Positions 51,679-64,000 of a DNA stretch of 64,000 nt are shown piece after piece. A program made the translations under genes and the position numbers. The stretch lies in the NCBI GenBank assembly GCA_950295325.1, contig OX485804.1:39804001-39868000 (forward strand), written 5' to 3'. Source of the DNA: Polytrichum commune (Eukaryota > Streptophyta > Polytrichopsida > Polytrichales > Polytrichaceae). Below the pieces are notes generated by a model that was given only the letters and a program-made list of their open reading frames with translations, was not told the DNA's origin and did not search any database. Each line of letters begins with the position of its first letter. Positions within the stretch are counted from its first letter, which is position 1.

Positions 51679-54600
51679 CTGTACCTAGCTAACTACCTAC
51701 ATACTTAGCAACCTAATTAACTTAACCAACTAAACGAATATAACTAACCTAAGCTACTAACCTAAGCCAAGCAACCTTAATTGTTTTATATTAAGCTAAC
51801 TGAAACCAAAATAACCTTAAGCCAACTTATAACATCCTTTGACCCTATAGCCACTCACACTCCCCCAAAAACGCCCGGGCCATGGGCCATGGCACATTGG
51901 CTATGCCATGTGCTTTGTTGCCCATCCACATGCCCCCTCCCTAGAACCCCCTCGAAAGTCTTAGTAAGAACTCACCCTTACCATGAGCTAGTTGAGATAC
52001 AAGAATCATTTGAATCAATATAGTTCTTGGATATAAGTAAAGATACCTCCGGTTTTGAGAAAGTAAGATGTTTGTTTAACATATGGTGTGAAAGCTATGC
52101 CTCAAGGACAATGCATAGTTCATGACTGTCAAATTAGGACCTAGGGCTCGACGAGGCCTTAATTATGGTAAAAGTTGTATCTCTAGATGAATCAAAATTT
52201 GAGCCATTCGTGAGGCACGATTTAGAGCATGACGAGTTAGGACTAGACCCGGTAATCAAGTGCAGTCACCATACCACCCCAAGGGAAGAAACATGAAACA
52301 AGTAGACTTAGAGGACATATACAAAGCAATAGGGGGGAGGTGTACTAAGTTCCGTATCATATACACATGCCAACCAAAATATCCTAGAGGACTTTATGCA
52401 TAGGACACGATGTCAACATGGATGTCAACCAGGGTGTACCCTAGTTGGTAAGAAAAGAAAGAATGTACCACGTACAAGATGGAAAGATGAGTTCTCAGTA
52501 GAATGCTTATTCCATCTTGAGTGATTTTGTCATGTCTTTGGGAACACTCTATCACTCTAATGTCTTGACGTAATTCAGATGTGAAGCTCAAAAGCTTGGC
52601 AAATATTCAGTAGCTCATAGTGAAGACAACACGTCCAGGGTATCGTCTTTTGAGTATCCACATCGTCTTTAATTTTGGTGAATTATGCTTGCGGTAATCT
52701 AAAATTAAATTCTTTTAATTAACTTACAACCATCATGCAAGTCTTTGGAAATTGTAGCCACCACCTTCGTCTTCCGATACATTTGGCCACTCATCTCAAA
52801 GATCATCCACATCTTTAACTTGCATATAGGCTATCACCTTTTCTAAGGTTTTCAATCATCTTCTCTCTCCTCCTCTATTTTGCTTGGTTATTTGCCCTTT
52901 ATTTCCCATGCGGAATTTACTTGTGTCTTGACATTCCATGGTCACGTACCTAAACAATTTGCATCAGATTATTGCCTTCATGTCAACAATTAATCTTCAC
53001 TCCCTCTCACATGGTAAGTGAATTAGCTTACCAATTTATGGCCTAAAGGATCTCTCTCTCTCTCACACACACACACACATTTAGTCACTCTATTCGTTGG
53101 CCTCTCGCCAACGACTTAAACTCTCATAGTATGTGACGACTTGCTTGCTTAACCTGCTCATTTAACAACTTCACAACTTATTGCTCTCAAAACATTTGCC
53201 TCGACGGACAATACTCTCTGAGTCTCACACTCAAACTTCCTCTTACTCGGCCTATCGCTGGACTGTACTTTCTTGCACTCGACTTGGCCTCTCAGTAACC
53301 ATGCTCACACTCTTGACAAAGACTTGCTCAAGCAAACTCTTCCGGACATTATTTAAGACTTAAATATACTCCAGTTATTTCACTCTGAATCATCCAACCA
53401 CAATGACAATCTAGGGTTCACTGCACAAATATCAAGATCATTGCACATCAAAGTCATGTATTCCTCATATCAAAGTTTGAAGTCACAAGAATCCGAATCA
53501 CTTGGTTTTCATGGGCCTATCACTATCCCCCCCTCAAATATCTCACTTGGAGAATGCCTATTAACCACTCAACCTCAATCACTGAGTGTTGATGCTTATA
53601 CCAGGCTATTCCTTTTGTCTAAGACTATGCCTAATTTCTATGACGGAAAATAGCCTGATTAAGACTCTGATTGCCTCCTCCTTATTGAGTTGAGGGAGAA
53701 GAAGAGTCGGTTAGAGTCTATAACCGACTCATTACAGCAATTGCATCTTCCTTCCACTCTGGATGACTTCCGAACGCCAATGGCCGGATGAAAGATGTCA
53801 AAACTTGAAAATTGCCTAATTCGGCTAGGCTTTGGCCCAAAAAGTGGTTTTACACATGGGATAACATATGAATTCTTATTTTTATTTTTAAAAAACACAT
53901 TTTGGTATTTAAAGAACAAGAACATGAATATCACGTTTTTTTCTCTCAATATTAAGCCACTAGCTTCTTTAATCTTGCCCTTAGGCCAGTTTGCACACAC
54001 CACCAACCCTTGGAATAGGTCAAACCACCCTATACAAAGCTTAAATCAACCAATAAATCAACCTAAGTTTAACCAACCATTGAACAAGCCTAAACCTTTC
54101 AATAGGTGGCCTTGATTTCCTCTTGATTGTGTGCCCCTTGTGGACTTTGATTGCATGGTCGGCTCCCTTACCTGCCGTTTGGCCCACCTTATGCCAATGG
54201 CGTATGCCAATAGCTCAATGCCCCCTTCAATGCTTGTAATTGTGCCACGACAAGCCCACCATGGTTAGTTAGAAGCCTAAACCAAAACTTTCAACATGTA
54301 TTCGCTGCTCAAACCAAACCAACATTTCTTGACATGCCATGAATTATGGTTTAGAGATATCGCTCATTTTAGCACAACACCTCCTTCTACACGCCATATT
54401 ACTATATTGTTTACACATATTAACTTAAGCCAAAAGTTAAAGTGGTTAGAAATACCGTGGCCCACTTTATTCTTATATGTGGGCTGAAATCTAGGTGGTT
54501 TATGATTCAATCAATTGTCAATATTCAATGGTGAAATGATAAAATGATATCAATGTTCTTGGTATAATATCGATATTATGTTTTCTAGCTCACATTGTTT

Positions 54601-55205
54601 CATGTTTGTGTAGAAAAACATTGATTCCATATTTCTAGTTTTTGAGCATATGATTTTATGGGCTCAAAGTTGGTGTGGGTCAAGAAACCTTACATTGACC
54701 AGAATTATCGTGGTATGCAAGAAAGATAGTGGGCCACAATATGAGGTGTAAAAGATGCAATGCACACCATGTCCTTGTAGAAAACGTGGTAGAAATTTGT
54801 AACACTAGTTGGTGAATCGTGTTGTTGATTATGCCCGCAACCTATTTACGTTTGGTTCCACAAAACATCCAATGTGCAGGGTGAGCTTACCAAGTTTAGG
54901 TTCGCAATAAATCCTTTCATTGTTATGGTGTGCAATTTTTCATTGCTTAGTGTCGTGGCCCACCTTTTCTTAAAACCTTAAGAAACCTTGTTTTAAGATT
55001 AAGGAATAGATTTGAGCGAGGAAAACATAGTAAGTAGAGTACTTTATTGGTAGATAGTTAGGTAGGCTAGTTAGAATTGAGGAGAAAAACTAAAATCATT
55101 AAAGTAGTTAAAAATACCGAATTGAGTTAGTGTTAGGAATTCCGTTTCGACTCGGAAACCTTAGAACGGAGCGGACCGCACCGGCGACGGCGGGCCGCAA
55201 CCACT
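51679..55205. other. Intergenic DNA, no recognised gene
   Basis: AT-rich with a CTAACCTAAG-type simple repeat (51700-51770) and a (TC)n(AC)n microsatellite (53051-53080). Frames such as 53659-54006 and 53795-54115 carry no motif. Confidence 0.4.
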
Positions 55206-57085
55206 ATGGCCACCCAAACACGGAAGCGGATCGCGGACAAGCCGCTAGCCCTCCGCAAGATGCACGTGGTCACCCCCACTGGTAAAGAGGAGAACGATGA
55301 GTTGGAGGCGGACTTGAGGCGCATGGGTTGCCTCGGGTTATGGGAAAAATCGTGGAGAATACGCTCTGAGGGGATGGTGAGGGAGTTAGTCACGGGAGAT
55401 GTGGACCACGTTTACGCTTCCACCATCCGGGGCCGACCGGATAGGTGGAATGCGGAATTGTGGAGTCGGGTTTACGGCTTCGAGCAAGGAGGGGAAGGTA
55501 TGGCTACTAAGAGAGAGGATTGTACGAGGGACAAATTCTCCCAGAGGCTAGACCCCAAGTATGGATATTTTGTGAAAGATTATAAAGATGAGAGGGAAAG
55601 GAGGATGTTAGTTTTTTTAGTGCCTATCTTTAGCCCGGAAAAACCTTATAACATCACTCTTACACTTGTCACCACCTTACTTCTTGCATCCTCCGAGAAA
55701 AAGGTGGTGGATTGGGGGAGCCTCATTGGAGAGTTGGTGCACAAGTTGGCAACCAACACTAAGCGCGGCCTACCTTCCTACATAGGGTCTTTCCTCTTCC
55801 ACCTTTACGCACACGAAAACATACTCACGGACGAAGATGACACCCTATGGACATCGCATCAGTTTATGCGGGAGCTCCAGACTACCGACTCGGAGCCGGA
55901 GATGGGCCATGAGGATTCGAAGGAGAAAGACATGGTGCACATGAGCGACTAAAAGCGGCCCGTGACCAAGAAGCGAAAACTAATGTTGGGGAATCGTGCG
56001 ACGCGGACCAGGTCCGCCACCAAGCCGGTAGGAGGTGGAACCTCCACCTGTCCTTAGAGGACAATCCGGTGGACTCCATTATCCGCGAGTTGGAGGAGGT
56101 ACGGTCCCGGATTGTGGACTATGAGCTACAAATGCACCAAGTAGGGGAATTGGTAGGCAACCCGCCGCGGGAGGGTTTGGTTGCCGCAATAAAGGAGGCC
56201 ATCCAAGATCCGCGTCGGCTGCGGGAGCTGGAGCGGAAAGTGGACCACCTTACTGCGGAAAAACGGAAGACCGCGGAGTGAGTGCGGAAGTTGGAGGTGG
56301 AGCGAGAGAAGCTCCTTAAGCAGGTAAAGGATACCACTCTCACGGTACAAAAATTGAGTGATATGTTGGAAATCCCGGGGAACGTGTGGTGGAAAGTTAA
56401 GATGTTCGACGCGGAATTGAAGAACGCGGGCCACGTTTCCAGGTCGAAGATGGTTACCTTCATTATGAATCAAGGGAGTAAGATGGACGCGTCCTTGAAA
56501 GCAATGAAGGCCCTCATTGCTAGTTGCACGGAGTTGTTTCCCGTGGTAGTTGAGTCATCGGAGGAGAGGGAGTCTTCATCCGACTACTCCGACTTGACCC
56601 CTCATGACATGGTGGAAATTCAAGGTGCTGCGGTGGAAGGTGGAAACCAACATGCGGAAGAGGTGGACCAGGTGGAGGACATCACGGCGATCACGGCCCT
56701 CCCGGTTTCCACCACTGAGGTGTTAGTTCCCAAGGCCACCCCAGTTTCCACCGCGGTTGGTGAGCAAACCTTGGGTGATTGCCACGTGGCCGAGGTCTCA
56801 ACTCCAACCCTTGTCACGGACTTCCAAGTGGTTGTCCGGGATCCGCCGCCACTTGTCATTCTTGCTCCGGAATTTCCGCCGGACAACCAACTATCCGCCC
56901 CACTGGCACCGAACGTTGCGGAAACGGTGGACCGCGTGGGAGTGAGTTCCGCGCCGAAAGCTCACGGTGTGCAAGTGGCGCCACCACGTGTTCCATTTTT
57001 TGCAACGGACAGCGCGGACCGCCGCGAGGAGCGGAAGCAGAATAAGAAGGAAGCCAAATTGAAGAAGCGGAAGGATAAGGAGTAG
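55206..57085 (+). pseudogene. Broken ORF: gag-like or unknown protein with coiled coil
   Basis: Starts at ATG 55206 (MATQTRKRIADKPLALRK) and runs to a stop at 55950-55952. A one-base shift near 55945 restores the reading (ARDQEAKTNVGES, then SLEDNPVDSIIRELEEV) into the frame that runs 56069-57085. That frame is interrupted only by TGA at 56279-56281, one C-to-T step from CGA. Domain order: a globular N-terminus (LWSRVYGFEQGGEG, DPKYGYFVKDYKDERER, ITLTLVTTLLLASSEKK), a long coiled coil (EREKLLKQVKDTTLTVQKL), an acidic Ser-rich stretch, a Pro/Val/Ala-rich region and a very basic C-terminus (EERKQNKKEAKLKKRKDKE). DNA here is clearly richer in GC than its surroundings. It may be a retroelement Gag-type protein; no zinc knuckle, protease or RT follows. 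I cannot assign a family. Confidence 0.45.
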
Positions 57086-59750
57086 GTTTTAGTTAGGATT
57101 CCATTTTGGTTTGTTTTGGGCAAGTAGTTAGGTGGCCCCGGTTTGTGCGCCTCGTCATTTTCCTTTGTTTAGGTTTTGACCTCTCCATGAGGTGGATTGT
57201 CGCCACGTGGCCCGCGATTTCCGGCATGGAAACCATGGTATATGGGTGTTAGTTTGGTTTTTAAAGGGAGAACACTTCGGTGTTTCTCTCATCATTTTGC
57301 AATACAAGTGTTCTTTTGTTCAATTCGGACCTTATGCTTTACTCTACCTTCGGTTTGAGTTGAGTCTTGAGTACATGTGTAATGCAAGTGATCCCTCTTT
57401 TCCGTACTTGAGGTTTCCGAGTTTTCCGCCATTCCCTATCATTGTGTAGGTTAGTTAGGTTAGTATTCCGTGATAGGACAGGGGGTCAGTAATACCCCGA
57501 GGTGCGTGTGGTTAAAACGCCCCTATGTGAGCAGGTGATGGGCGGAGGAATCTTAAGGGGGGAAGGAGGAAAAAATTGGCCGAGCAAGGGGAAAGAACCC
57601 CACCGTGGGGTTGTTGGGCAAGGGAAGTTTCACGCACACGGTAGGTTCTTCCCCACTTACTCCGTCCAACTAGGGACCGACAATGAGCAGCAGTGGATAG
57701 ACCTGTCCAATAGTAGGGGGAGAGTTCTGGTTTACGCCTTCCGCTTGCCATGACCTGGAGGTGGATCACACCGATCAGCAGTAACGGAATGGTCTAGAAC
57801 ACTCATGCACCTGCCGCGACTGGCGCTTGGTTCCCACCGCGGATGGTAGGCGTGGTAGCCCCATCCCTATGTTAGCCCCGCCGTCACGGAAATCAACAAA
57901 TCTTAGGTCCTATCTTGTGTGACCTCTAGAAAAGCACAAGCTACCCATTGTGAGGATAGGAGCGAAGATGTTGTGTTTCCACCTTTCTCGATGGAGGATT
58001 CGGTTTCCGCGTGTGGTATAGTGGAAACTGTGCCATCACGGAAAGCGGATCAGGCTGGTTTTGTAGACCCAAAACTTCCTCCACCTTTCCCCCCGTCAAA
58101 GGGGGGTGTCACGCGTCGGATACTTGAGCGGGACACCTTCTCGAGGGAGGGCTGCCCCCATCGAAGCACTAGTCTAAGGGAGTAGTAGTTAGAAAGAGGA
58201 AGTGGAGATAGGGAGACAACCCTAAGAAATCAACCCAAAGGGTGAAATCTTGATGAACAACTACCAAGTCTCTCTGAGCATTCTAGCCTAAAACACTAGA
58301 ATTATGGTCCTTGTGACACGGTAAAAAATCTAGCGGATAGTGGAAATACAGGTCAAATCCGCTATCTCTATCGCGGAAACCTTATCCCGGAAGTCATGAC
58401 CCGTAATAATGAATCTTAGAATGGAGTGTATATAGTTGTTATACTATGGATTCGGGACGCTGAGTCTATTGTTGTTACTACTCTAGGGTAGGAGCTTGTC
58501 CATACTTTGTGTTGTGTTCCCTACCTCGGTCCACTACCGGGAAGGCGGAAATTTCCGTGCTATAATTTCCGTAATATTCCGGATTTCTTAATCCGATTCG
58601 TGTTAACTTAGTTTCTGGTGTTTCTTGTGTGTGTGTGTGTGTGAGTGAAAGTTTTTCCCCCCTCTGTGTTGTGAACGACCGCAGGTTCTTCGTGGGAACG
58701 AACTCGGCGCGGTTTTGACGTTTTACGCGTTAATTAGGTTAATTAACTGAATACGTTACCACCATGCTACGACACTTAGTACTTCAACTTCCTCCTTTGT
58801 TACCAACACCTCCTTGGTGCACTAGCGTAGTTACCCTAGGGGGCTCTTGCAATAGACACACATGATATGGGTATGGTATTTTGCAACATTTTCCTCATTT
58901 GCAACCTCCTCCATTGTGTAAGTTGTTAATTCAACTTGCACAGTGGGTGTATAGCACTTCAACAGGGTGCCCTATGAGGCTCCTTGCCCCCCTTCGGACA
59001 AGGTTCATGTGACCTAATTGCATTGTGCAACTTCTTCCCATCCATGGGCACCTCTTCACAATCCACATAGCATCATGTTTCTCTATGATGTTGCAACAAT
59101 TATACTTTCAGAACCCTTGCATGTGTTTTTTTTTTCATGGCTTTGAATTACATTGTGTTTGCCTCTTTTCCTACTCATTTTCTTCCCATCTACAATATTC
59201 TTTAGAAATGTAAGCGAAATGAAATACACCCTAGTTGCAATCCTTAGAGGAGCACCCTTGTGCACAACCTTTATGGCGACAACCGGTTGGTCATATTACT
59301 AATTGCCATTCTTCCATGATTTCTTTTCCCTCTTTTGCTAGAAGAACATTTGCCTCATTCATGTTAGATATTGGTGTGCCATTATCCTCTGCAATGGGGT
59401 ATGACCTCATGGATTGCCTACTAATGCAATAACCAAGAGATATGTCTAACGCATGTTTAAATTCAAGGATACATCATGCACATCCCTAGATGCTTTCGCA
59501 TTTGTGAGCTCTACTGTGAATGCCTTGGTTTTTGAAGACATCCTTGAACCCATCCCCATTATCCTTATGATCACGTCTAGATGAAGTTGGATCCTCCCAC
59601 CTCTAATAGAGTTATTCAATCCTTGAAGTAGAGTAGTAGCAAATGGTGTTGCATCTGGGAGTTTTGCAAAGTCATCCTCCAAATTGTCATTGTTGGTATC
59701 ACATGTAGCCTCAAGGTCTGGCTCATATGGCAATTGGGGGTCAAGAATGT
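57086..59750. other. Non-coding DNA downstream of the broken ORF, possible element remnant
   Basis: To about 58760 the GC content stays higher than average and CCGCGGA/TTTCCG-type words recur, suggesting it belongs to the same element as 55206-57085. A plus-strand frame at 57919-58185 (Pro/Ser/Arg-rich) has no recognised motif. A (TG)n run lies at 58629-58641. From 58760 the DNA becomes AT-rich. A minus-strand frame at 59446-59787 crosses the CACTA end and is unassigned. Confidence 0.4.
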
Positions 59751-60132
59751 CACTACAACAAAACACGTCTTTTATTCCCGCACCCACTTCACTGCATGTC
59801 TTTTATTACCATAAACAGTAAACGGTTGAAATTGTTGAAATCCACCTTTACTGTCCTTATGTCTGAGTTTACTTCAGGGTGTCATGGTAGTCATGTGGGA
59901 CAAGAATGTGCTTGGGAACGAACTTGAGAACGTGTTCGGGAACGTCAGAGAGCATTCATTACTACGGATAGTAAAGTGGTCGATTTGACCGTGTCACTTC
60001 AAAATGTAATGTGTTTTTGGGTTTTCCATAGAATGCTCACAAAAGAACGGCCCATTTATTTTTGCTAACATATAATGAAATATACATATTCGACCACAAT
60101 ATGAGATTACCCCATACTCAAGATATTATAAT

Positions 60133-62290
60133 TTAATCTAGAGGAGCATGACCATCTTCTTCAAGTGCAGCTTCATCCTCGTCTTCAGAAGACGGTTCAT
60201 GGTCGTTTGTGTTCAAAGCTGCGAGCACCTCATCACTGCTTAGAGCCACAACCTCATCTAATATTGGGTCAGTTGGGATTGCATCATTCTCTAATGATGC
60301 TGGTTTCAATCCACAATGGTCTCCCATATTGCCTAAAGATAGGCATCATATGTCTGGTATAGAATCTTTTGTAGAAATGACTCTTGCTCCCCTTGGCTCT
60401 TTTCGTAGAACCACCTTCCATCCATGATTGTTCAAATCGTCCGCAAAGAATACATGCTCGACGTGTAGTGGAAATGCAAAAGATTCAGCTGATAGTGGCA
60501 CTAATCTATCAAAATTCACTAGGCTAAAGCCATAATCGTCTCGCTTCATGGTAGCATTATGCCCAACCATGTTTGCCATCACCCAATTGCAATACAACAC
60601 AACCAGTTCATACCTACCATAGTCCATGGCCAATATTTCCTCCACCCATCCCACATACTCCAAGTTTGCCGCCTTCAAGTCCCTGTCATGTACACTGGAC
60701 CGGCAATGTTGGGAGAATGTGGCGGCCACGCCAGAATCAACCGTGGTCAAAGTTCCTTCCGCACTACGCACGCGGATATGATTTCCGAAGGCATACATGG
60801 AGCGGTACGATGTTGCTTGGCTGGAGGGTGGAAGAGACAATACCAACACATCTTCTTCAATCGCCTCTCCCGCCTCTTTGGCGCGAGAAACAGCCGATTT
60901 GAACCACTTGGGGAACCCTTCATCTCGAATGTCTTCAGGATAAACAATCCAGCCATTTCGTTTTCTCCTCCGATATTCTGCACGTTCCAGTTTGCGTTGT
61001 GCCATACTTGCAGTGTAACGCCTGTACAATAAAACATTTATGTGATGCCTTACATGTTTGCGAAAAACACTAACTCAGTGCGTACATAAGGGGTTTGTAC
61101 AGTTACTACGTAAAGTTATGATTCTCATTCGTTATTGCCAGAGAATACTAGAGGCAGTAATGTTTTGTAATATGACTTTGTCATGTTACTGCATAGAGTT
61201 TAAAATTTAACTATTGTGATATGACCTGTACAGTTACTACGTACAGTTATGGATATACTGAGTTTTTAATCGAGATTACTAGAGGCAGTGATCTTCTTGT
61301 AAGTTGACTTTGTGTAGTGAGGTGCAAATGTTTGTAAGTGCAAGAATTTCACAATTGCATACTGATGCCTGTAAAATAAAATAATTTGTTCATGTCTTAC
61401 TCTCTCCACGGCTCTAAGGGAGCCATATTATTGACCACAAATTTGTGTATCCAATCGCGTATCTTTGGTGTTAGTATCCTTGGTCGCCCAACACCTTCGA
61501 GGATTTCGTCGTTCATTGTAGGGTCCTCCTTATCGTCCCATACCCTGCGACTTGTAACGGTATATGATTGCATGTACTCTGTGCAAAAGCCAAGCGTTTC
61601 ATCTATGGCGTATCCTTCAGCCATACTAGCTTCGGGTCTTGCGCGATTCCGAACGTAGCCCTTCAATGTTTTCAGGTACCTCTCCATAGGATACATCCAA
61701 CGGACATGTACTGGCCCACAAATATCTAGTTCCTCCACCAAGTGCACTAAAAGGTGCGTCATGACGTCGGAAAATACTGGTGGAAACTCTTTTTCGATCA
61801 TGCACAATGTGATGGCCGTATCCTCTCGCAGATCGCTCATTTCTGATGGGTTGATGGTTTTGGCGCACAATCGTTTGAATATCCGGCTCAATCTTATTAT
61901 ACATATACGAACCTCCTTTCTCATGATCGTGCGTACACAGAGAGGCAAGACTTGCTGCATAAGGACATGATAATCATGCAATTTCGATCCTTTCAGACTC
62001 CCATCCACGTGGACTTTTTTTCTCAATTGGCCAACATAGTGAGTAGGAGTTTTCAGTTGCCGCACAACATCCACAAACACCTCCTTTTCTTTCTTTGTGA
62101 GCACATACGGGGCTTGCGGCAATGTCAAGCTTCCTTGTTTTTCCCCGGTATGGGCCACAAATGCGGCCTTATGTTGGCTTCTTTCAAGTCCATGCGAACC
62201 TTTAGTGTATCCTTCTCTCCAAATAGAAATTTCATGAGACTCTCCGTTATGTTTTTCTCACAATGCATTACATGTGGTCTCACCCTTCAT
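60133..62290 (-). pseudogene. CACTA transposase, C-terminal part with DUF4218 and DUF4216 domains
   Basis: Reads from about 62290 with the C-terminal TNP2-type block VRPHVMHCEKNITESLMKFL and MDLKEANIRPHLWP. A one-base shift near 62158 leads into the frame of 61397-62158: KLHDYHVLMQQVLP, then FPPVFSDVMTHLLVHLVEEL, then WMYPMERYLKTLKGYVRNRA, a DUF4218 region. A 379-bp intron (61022-61400, donor GTAAGA, acceptor TACAG) joins in phase to RYTASMAQRKLERAEYRRRK and the DUF4216 region (ELVVLYCNWV, PFALQVEH-like FAFPLHVEHVFFADD, GWKVVLRKEPRG). An acidic tail (SSEDEDEAALEEDGHAPLD) ends at 60133. It lacks the main transposase domain and is non-functional. Confidence 0.75.
61022..61400 (-). other. Intron of the CACTA transposase with an internal duplication
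   Basis: The boundaries GT (61399-61400) and AG (61022-61023) keep the reading frame (GA+G completes a Glu codon). About 61094-61310 holds two ~110-bp copies (CAGTTACTACGTAAAGTTAT / CAGTTACTACGTACAGTTAT; ACTAGAGGCAGT in both). Confidence 0.65.
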
Positions 62291-63511
62291 TGGAATCCTC
62301 ATATAGGTTAGTATTCCTCATAATGAAATCTAGCTCGACACATTTTATAAATGCATGATTGTTCACGTGTATAAAACTTATGCATCCACAAAAGAGTTGG
62401 TTTGTTGCTCCCAAGACCTAGGTTGAAATCATGAACTCAAACGTGGGCCAAGAGCTTACCTTGCTGATCTGGACCAATCGTCGTCTTAATTGCCCTAATT
62501 GGTGCCAATACACAATCTTCATAGTGACCAAACCCAAACTTCTCCTCAAGATGACACGTTTCATCCAAGTTTGCTAGTCCATATATGTATGTACATGAAC
62601 TAATCCTTAAAATTTGGCCATGTACAAACACATGGTTGGGATTCGCAATATGTATGCTATAGAATAACATGTGGGTGTAGGGGGTTGCTTCCAAAAGGGG
62701 GGGGGGTTGCATTGACACCTTCTACCTTATAAGTGGGAGCTCGGCAAAACTCAAGTGTTCAATTACATCAAATGTTTATTCTGGCTCAACAAAGTTATTT
62801 GCAATTACAATGTGTGAAATAAATTCTCAAAACTAAAATCCAAGCATGATGTTCCAATGGTACAACTTTGGTGTCACAATGTCCCATGTTCACACTCGCT
62901 TGTTAATTAGTGATAGGGGGTTGAGGGTCTAGGATAAGGAAGGTTAGGGGGGGGGGTATGAATTTCATTGTTGATTGTGTTTAAGCATCCCCACAAGACT
63001 AGGCAAATTGTCTCGCTACCACCGGTTTTCGAGGATTTTAAAGGCAGGTTATCATGCGTGTCCCTCCATGTATGTCCAAATTTATTCATTGTTCATGTAT
63101 TGTGTTATAGAATAACCTTGCTTTGGAGGCCTTCTCCAAGTTCATGTTTTCTTATTTACTTGGCCAAGGCTTCCAAATAGAAGCCTTCCAAAACATAACC
63201 AGTTGACGATGAGCAATTTTTTTTGTTATATGTAGGGACAAAAATGACATCATGTGCCTTAAAACAAATGCATTCTTAGACATAAGATTACTCAACCACA
63301 TACATGCATTCTCATTCTATAAATATTGCATGCATAGTGTTCCACGCACGTGACAAACTTTCGTGGGCAAGAAATACCATGTTCAACATTGAATCTATGA
63401 TACCCTTCCCCCGACATATACTCCATTATATGCAAGCACAATGCCCTACATATTCTTGGTCCCACAAAGACGTGAAAACATGTTGAGTAACGTCATGGAG
63501 GGTAAGCCTAA
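62291..63511. other. Intergenic DNA, no recognised gene
   Basis: AT-rich. A minus-strand frame at 62437-62718 shows no known motif. G runs occur near 62698 and 62950. Confidence 0.35.
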
Positions 63512-63646
63512 CATTATTCATATCCATAACAATATTATGTGGGATTGATAATATTCCACAGAATATTCCCACACTCTTTCCGAATGTAGGAATATTCATT
63601 AGAATATTGTTAGTCCCACATAGCAATGTTATGGATCTAAATAATG
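63512..63646. repeat. Small MITE, second copy
   Basis: Partner of 44904-45046. CATTATTCATATCCATAACA pairs with the inverted ATGGATCTAAATAATG, and GGGATTGATAATATTCC pairs with AATATTGTTAGTCCCAC. 135 bp. Confidence 0.65.
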
Positions 63647-63868
63647 CACTGAGTATTCGAACCTTATAAACAAATGTTTGATAATATCCACTAACCTACT
63701 AAAAAAAATCAAACTAGCAGACTGACCACCAATACCTCGTAATCCAAGTCCTTGTGAATTAGCATATTTGGTACATAAGATCCAATGTACATAGTCACAC
63801 TTCCCTGGACACAATTGGGGTAACATAAAAATTTATAAATTCCCATGTTGAAATGACATGGGCCAATA

Positions 63869-64000
63869 CACTCTAAACTCCGTAGTATCACACTTGTGGC
63901 AACCAAAGTGCACGTGATATTACGCAGTTTTGTAGTGCTAAAATGGATGCGTGATACTATAGAATGAGTGTAGAATGTGACACTATGGAATAACACAAAG
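63869..64000. repeat. Mariner-type MITE, cut by the window end
   Basis: Starts after TA (63867-63868) with CACTCTAAACTCCGTAGTATC and is the inverted counterpart of 42286-42417. It runs off the window. Confidence 0.6.

Larger units (their letters stand above)
59751..62290 (-). mobile_element. CACTA (En/Spm) DNA transposon, truncated
   Basis: The left terminus at 59751 reads CACTACAACAAAACACG, the classic CACTA end. The transposase gene lies on the minus strand (60133-62290). The right terminus was not found: coding similarity stops near 62290 and no inverted GTAGTG end follows, so the upstream half of the transposase and the right end appear lost. Confidence 0.8.

Noticed and set aside
59446-59787. 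Minus-strand frame of 113 codons crossing the CACTA end
   Set aside because: It spans the element boundary and shows no motif, so it is unlikely to be one gene.

Overview
This window looks like heterochromatic, repeat-dominated nuclear DNA of a land plant or another streptophyte. The evidence is a Ty3/gypsy element, a CACTA transposon with DUF4218/DUF4216-type proteins, Tourist-like MITEs with TTA target duplications, pogo/Tigger-like elements and a DUF4283-type LINE ORF1. The background is AT-rich. I see no intact host gene, rRNA or tRNA. A non-seed plant would fit the element types, but the species cannot be fixed from this sequence.

Region by region. 1-12.4 kb: AT-rich DNA with several MITE/foldback families (157-569, 843-1397, 1725-1997, 3115-3592, 4196-4654, 4878-5383), a LINE RT tail fragment (5408-5862) and old duplicated repeats. 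12.49-23.38 kb: one long minus-strand LTR retrotransposon with 431/433-bp LTRs. 23.4-30.1 kb: a foldback element, more MITEs and a second copy of a hairpin-rich repeat. 30.1-36.5 kb: a relic gag, two pogo/Tigger derivatives and a LINE ORF1. 38.4-41.0 kb: a 54-bp minisatellite, a GC-rich possible gene fragment and a triple tandem of a ~420-bp unit. 44.9-51.7 kb: foldback, Tourist and Tigger elements and a covarying stem-loop array. 55.2-57.1 kb: a broken coiled-coil ORF. 59.75-62.3 kb: a truncated CACTA element. The end of the window runs into a mariner-type MITE.

The standout is the retrotransposon. Its polyprotein reads Gag with two zinc knuckles - aspartic protease - C5 cytosine DNA methyltransferase - reverse transcriptase - RNase H - integrase - PHD finger. 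It therefore combines a DNA-methylation writer between protease and RT with a histone-tail-reader-type PHD finger at the integrase C-terminus, where chromoviruses carry a chromodomain. Retrotransposon-borne DNMTs are known from charophytes and dinoflagellates (de Mendoza et al. 2018). The combination with a PHD finger is something I do not recognise. This copy is dead: it has about ten nonsense codons, nearly all explicable as C-to-T or G-to-A transitions, one 1-nt frameshift in the protease, and a ~0.9 kb insertion between RNase H and integrase.

A second theme is DNA built from consecutive short perfect stem-loops. They occur in the LTRs, in the ~0.9 kb insertion and its second copy at 25.9-27.1 kb, and in a separate array at 49.5-49.85 kb where stems change on both sides together.
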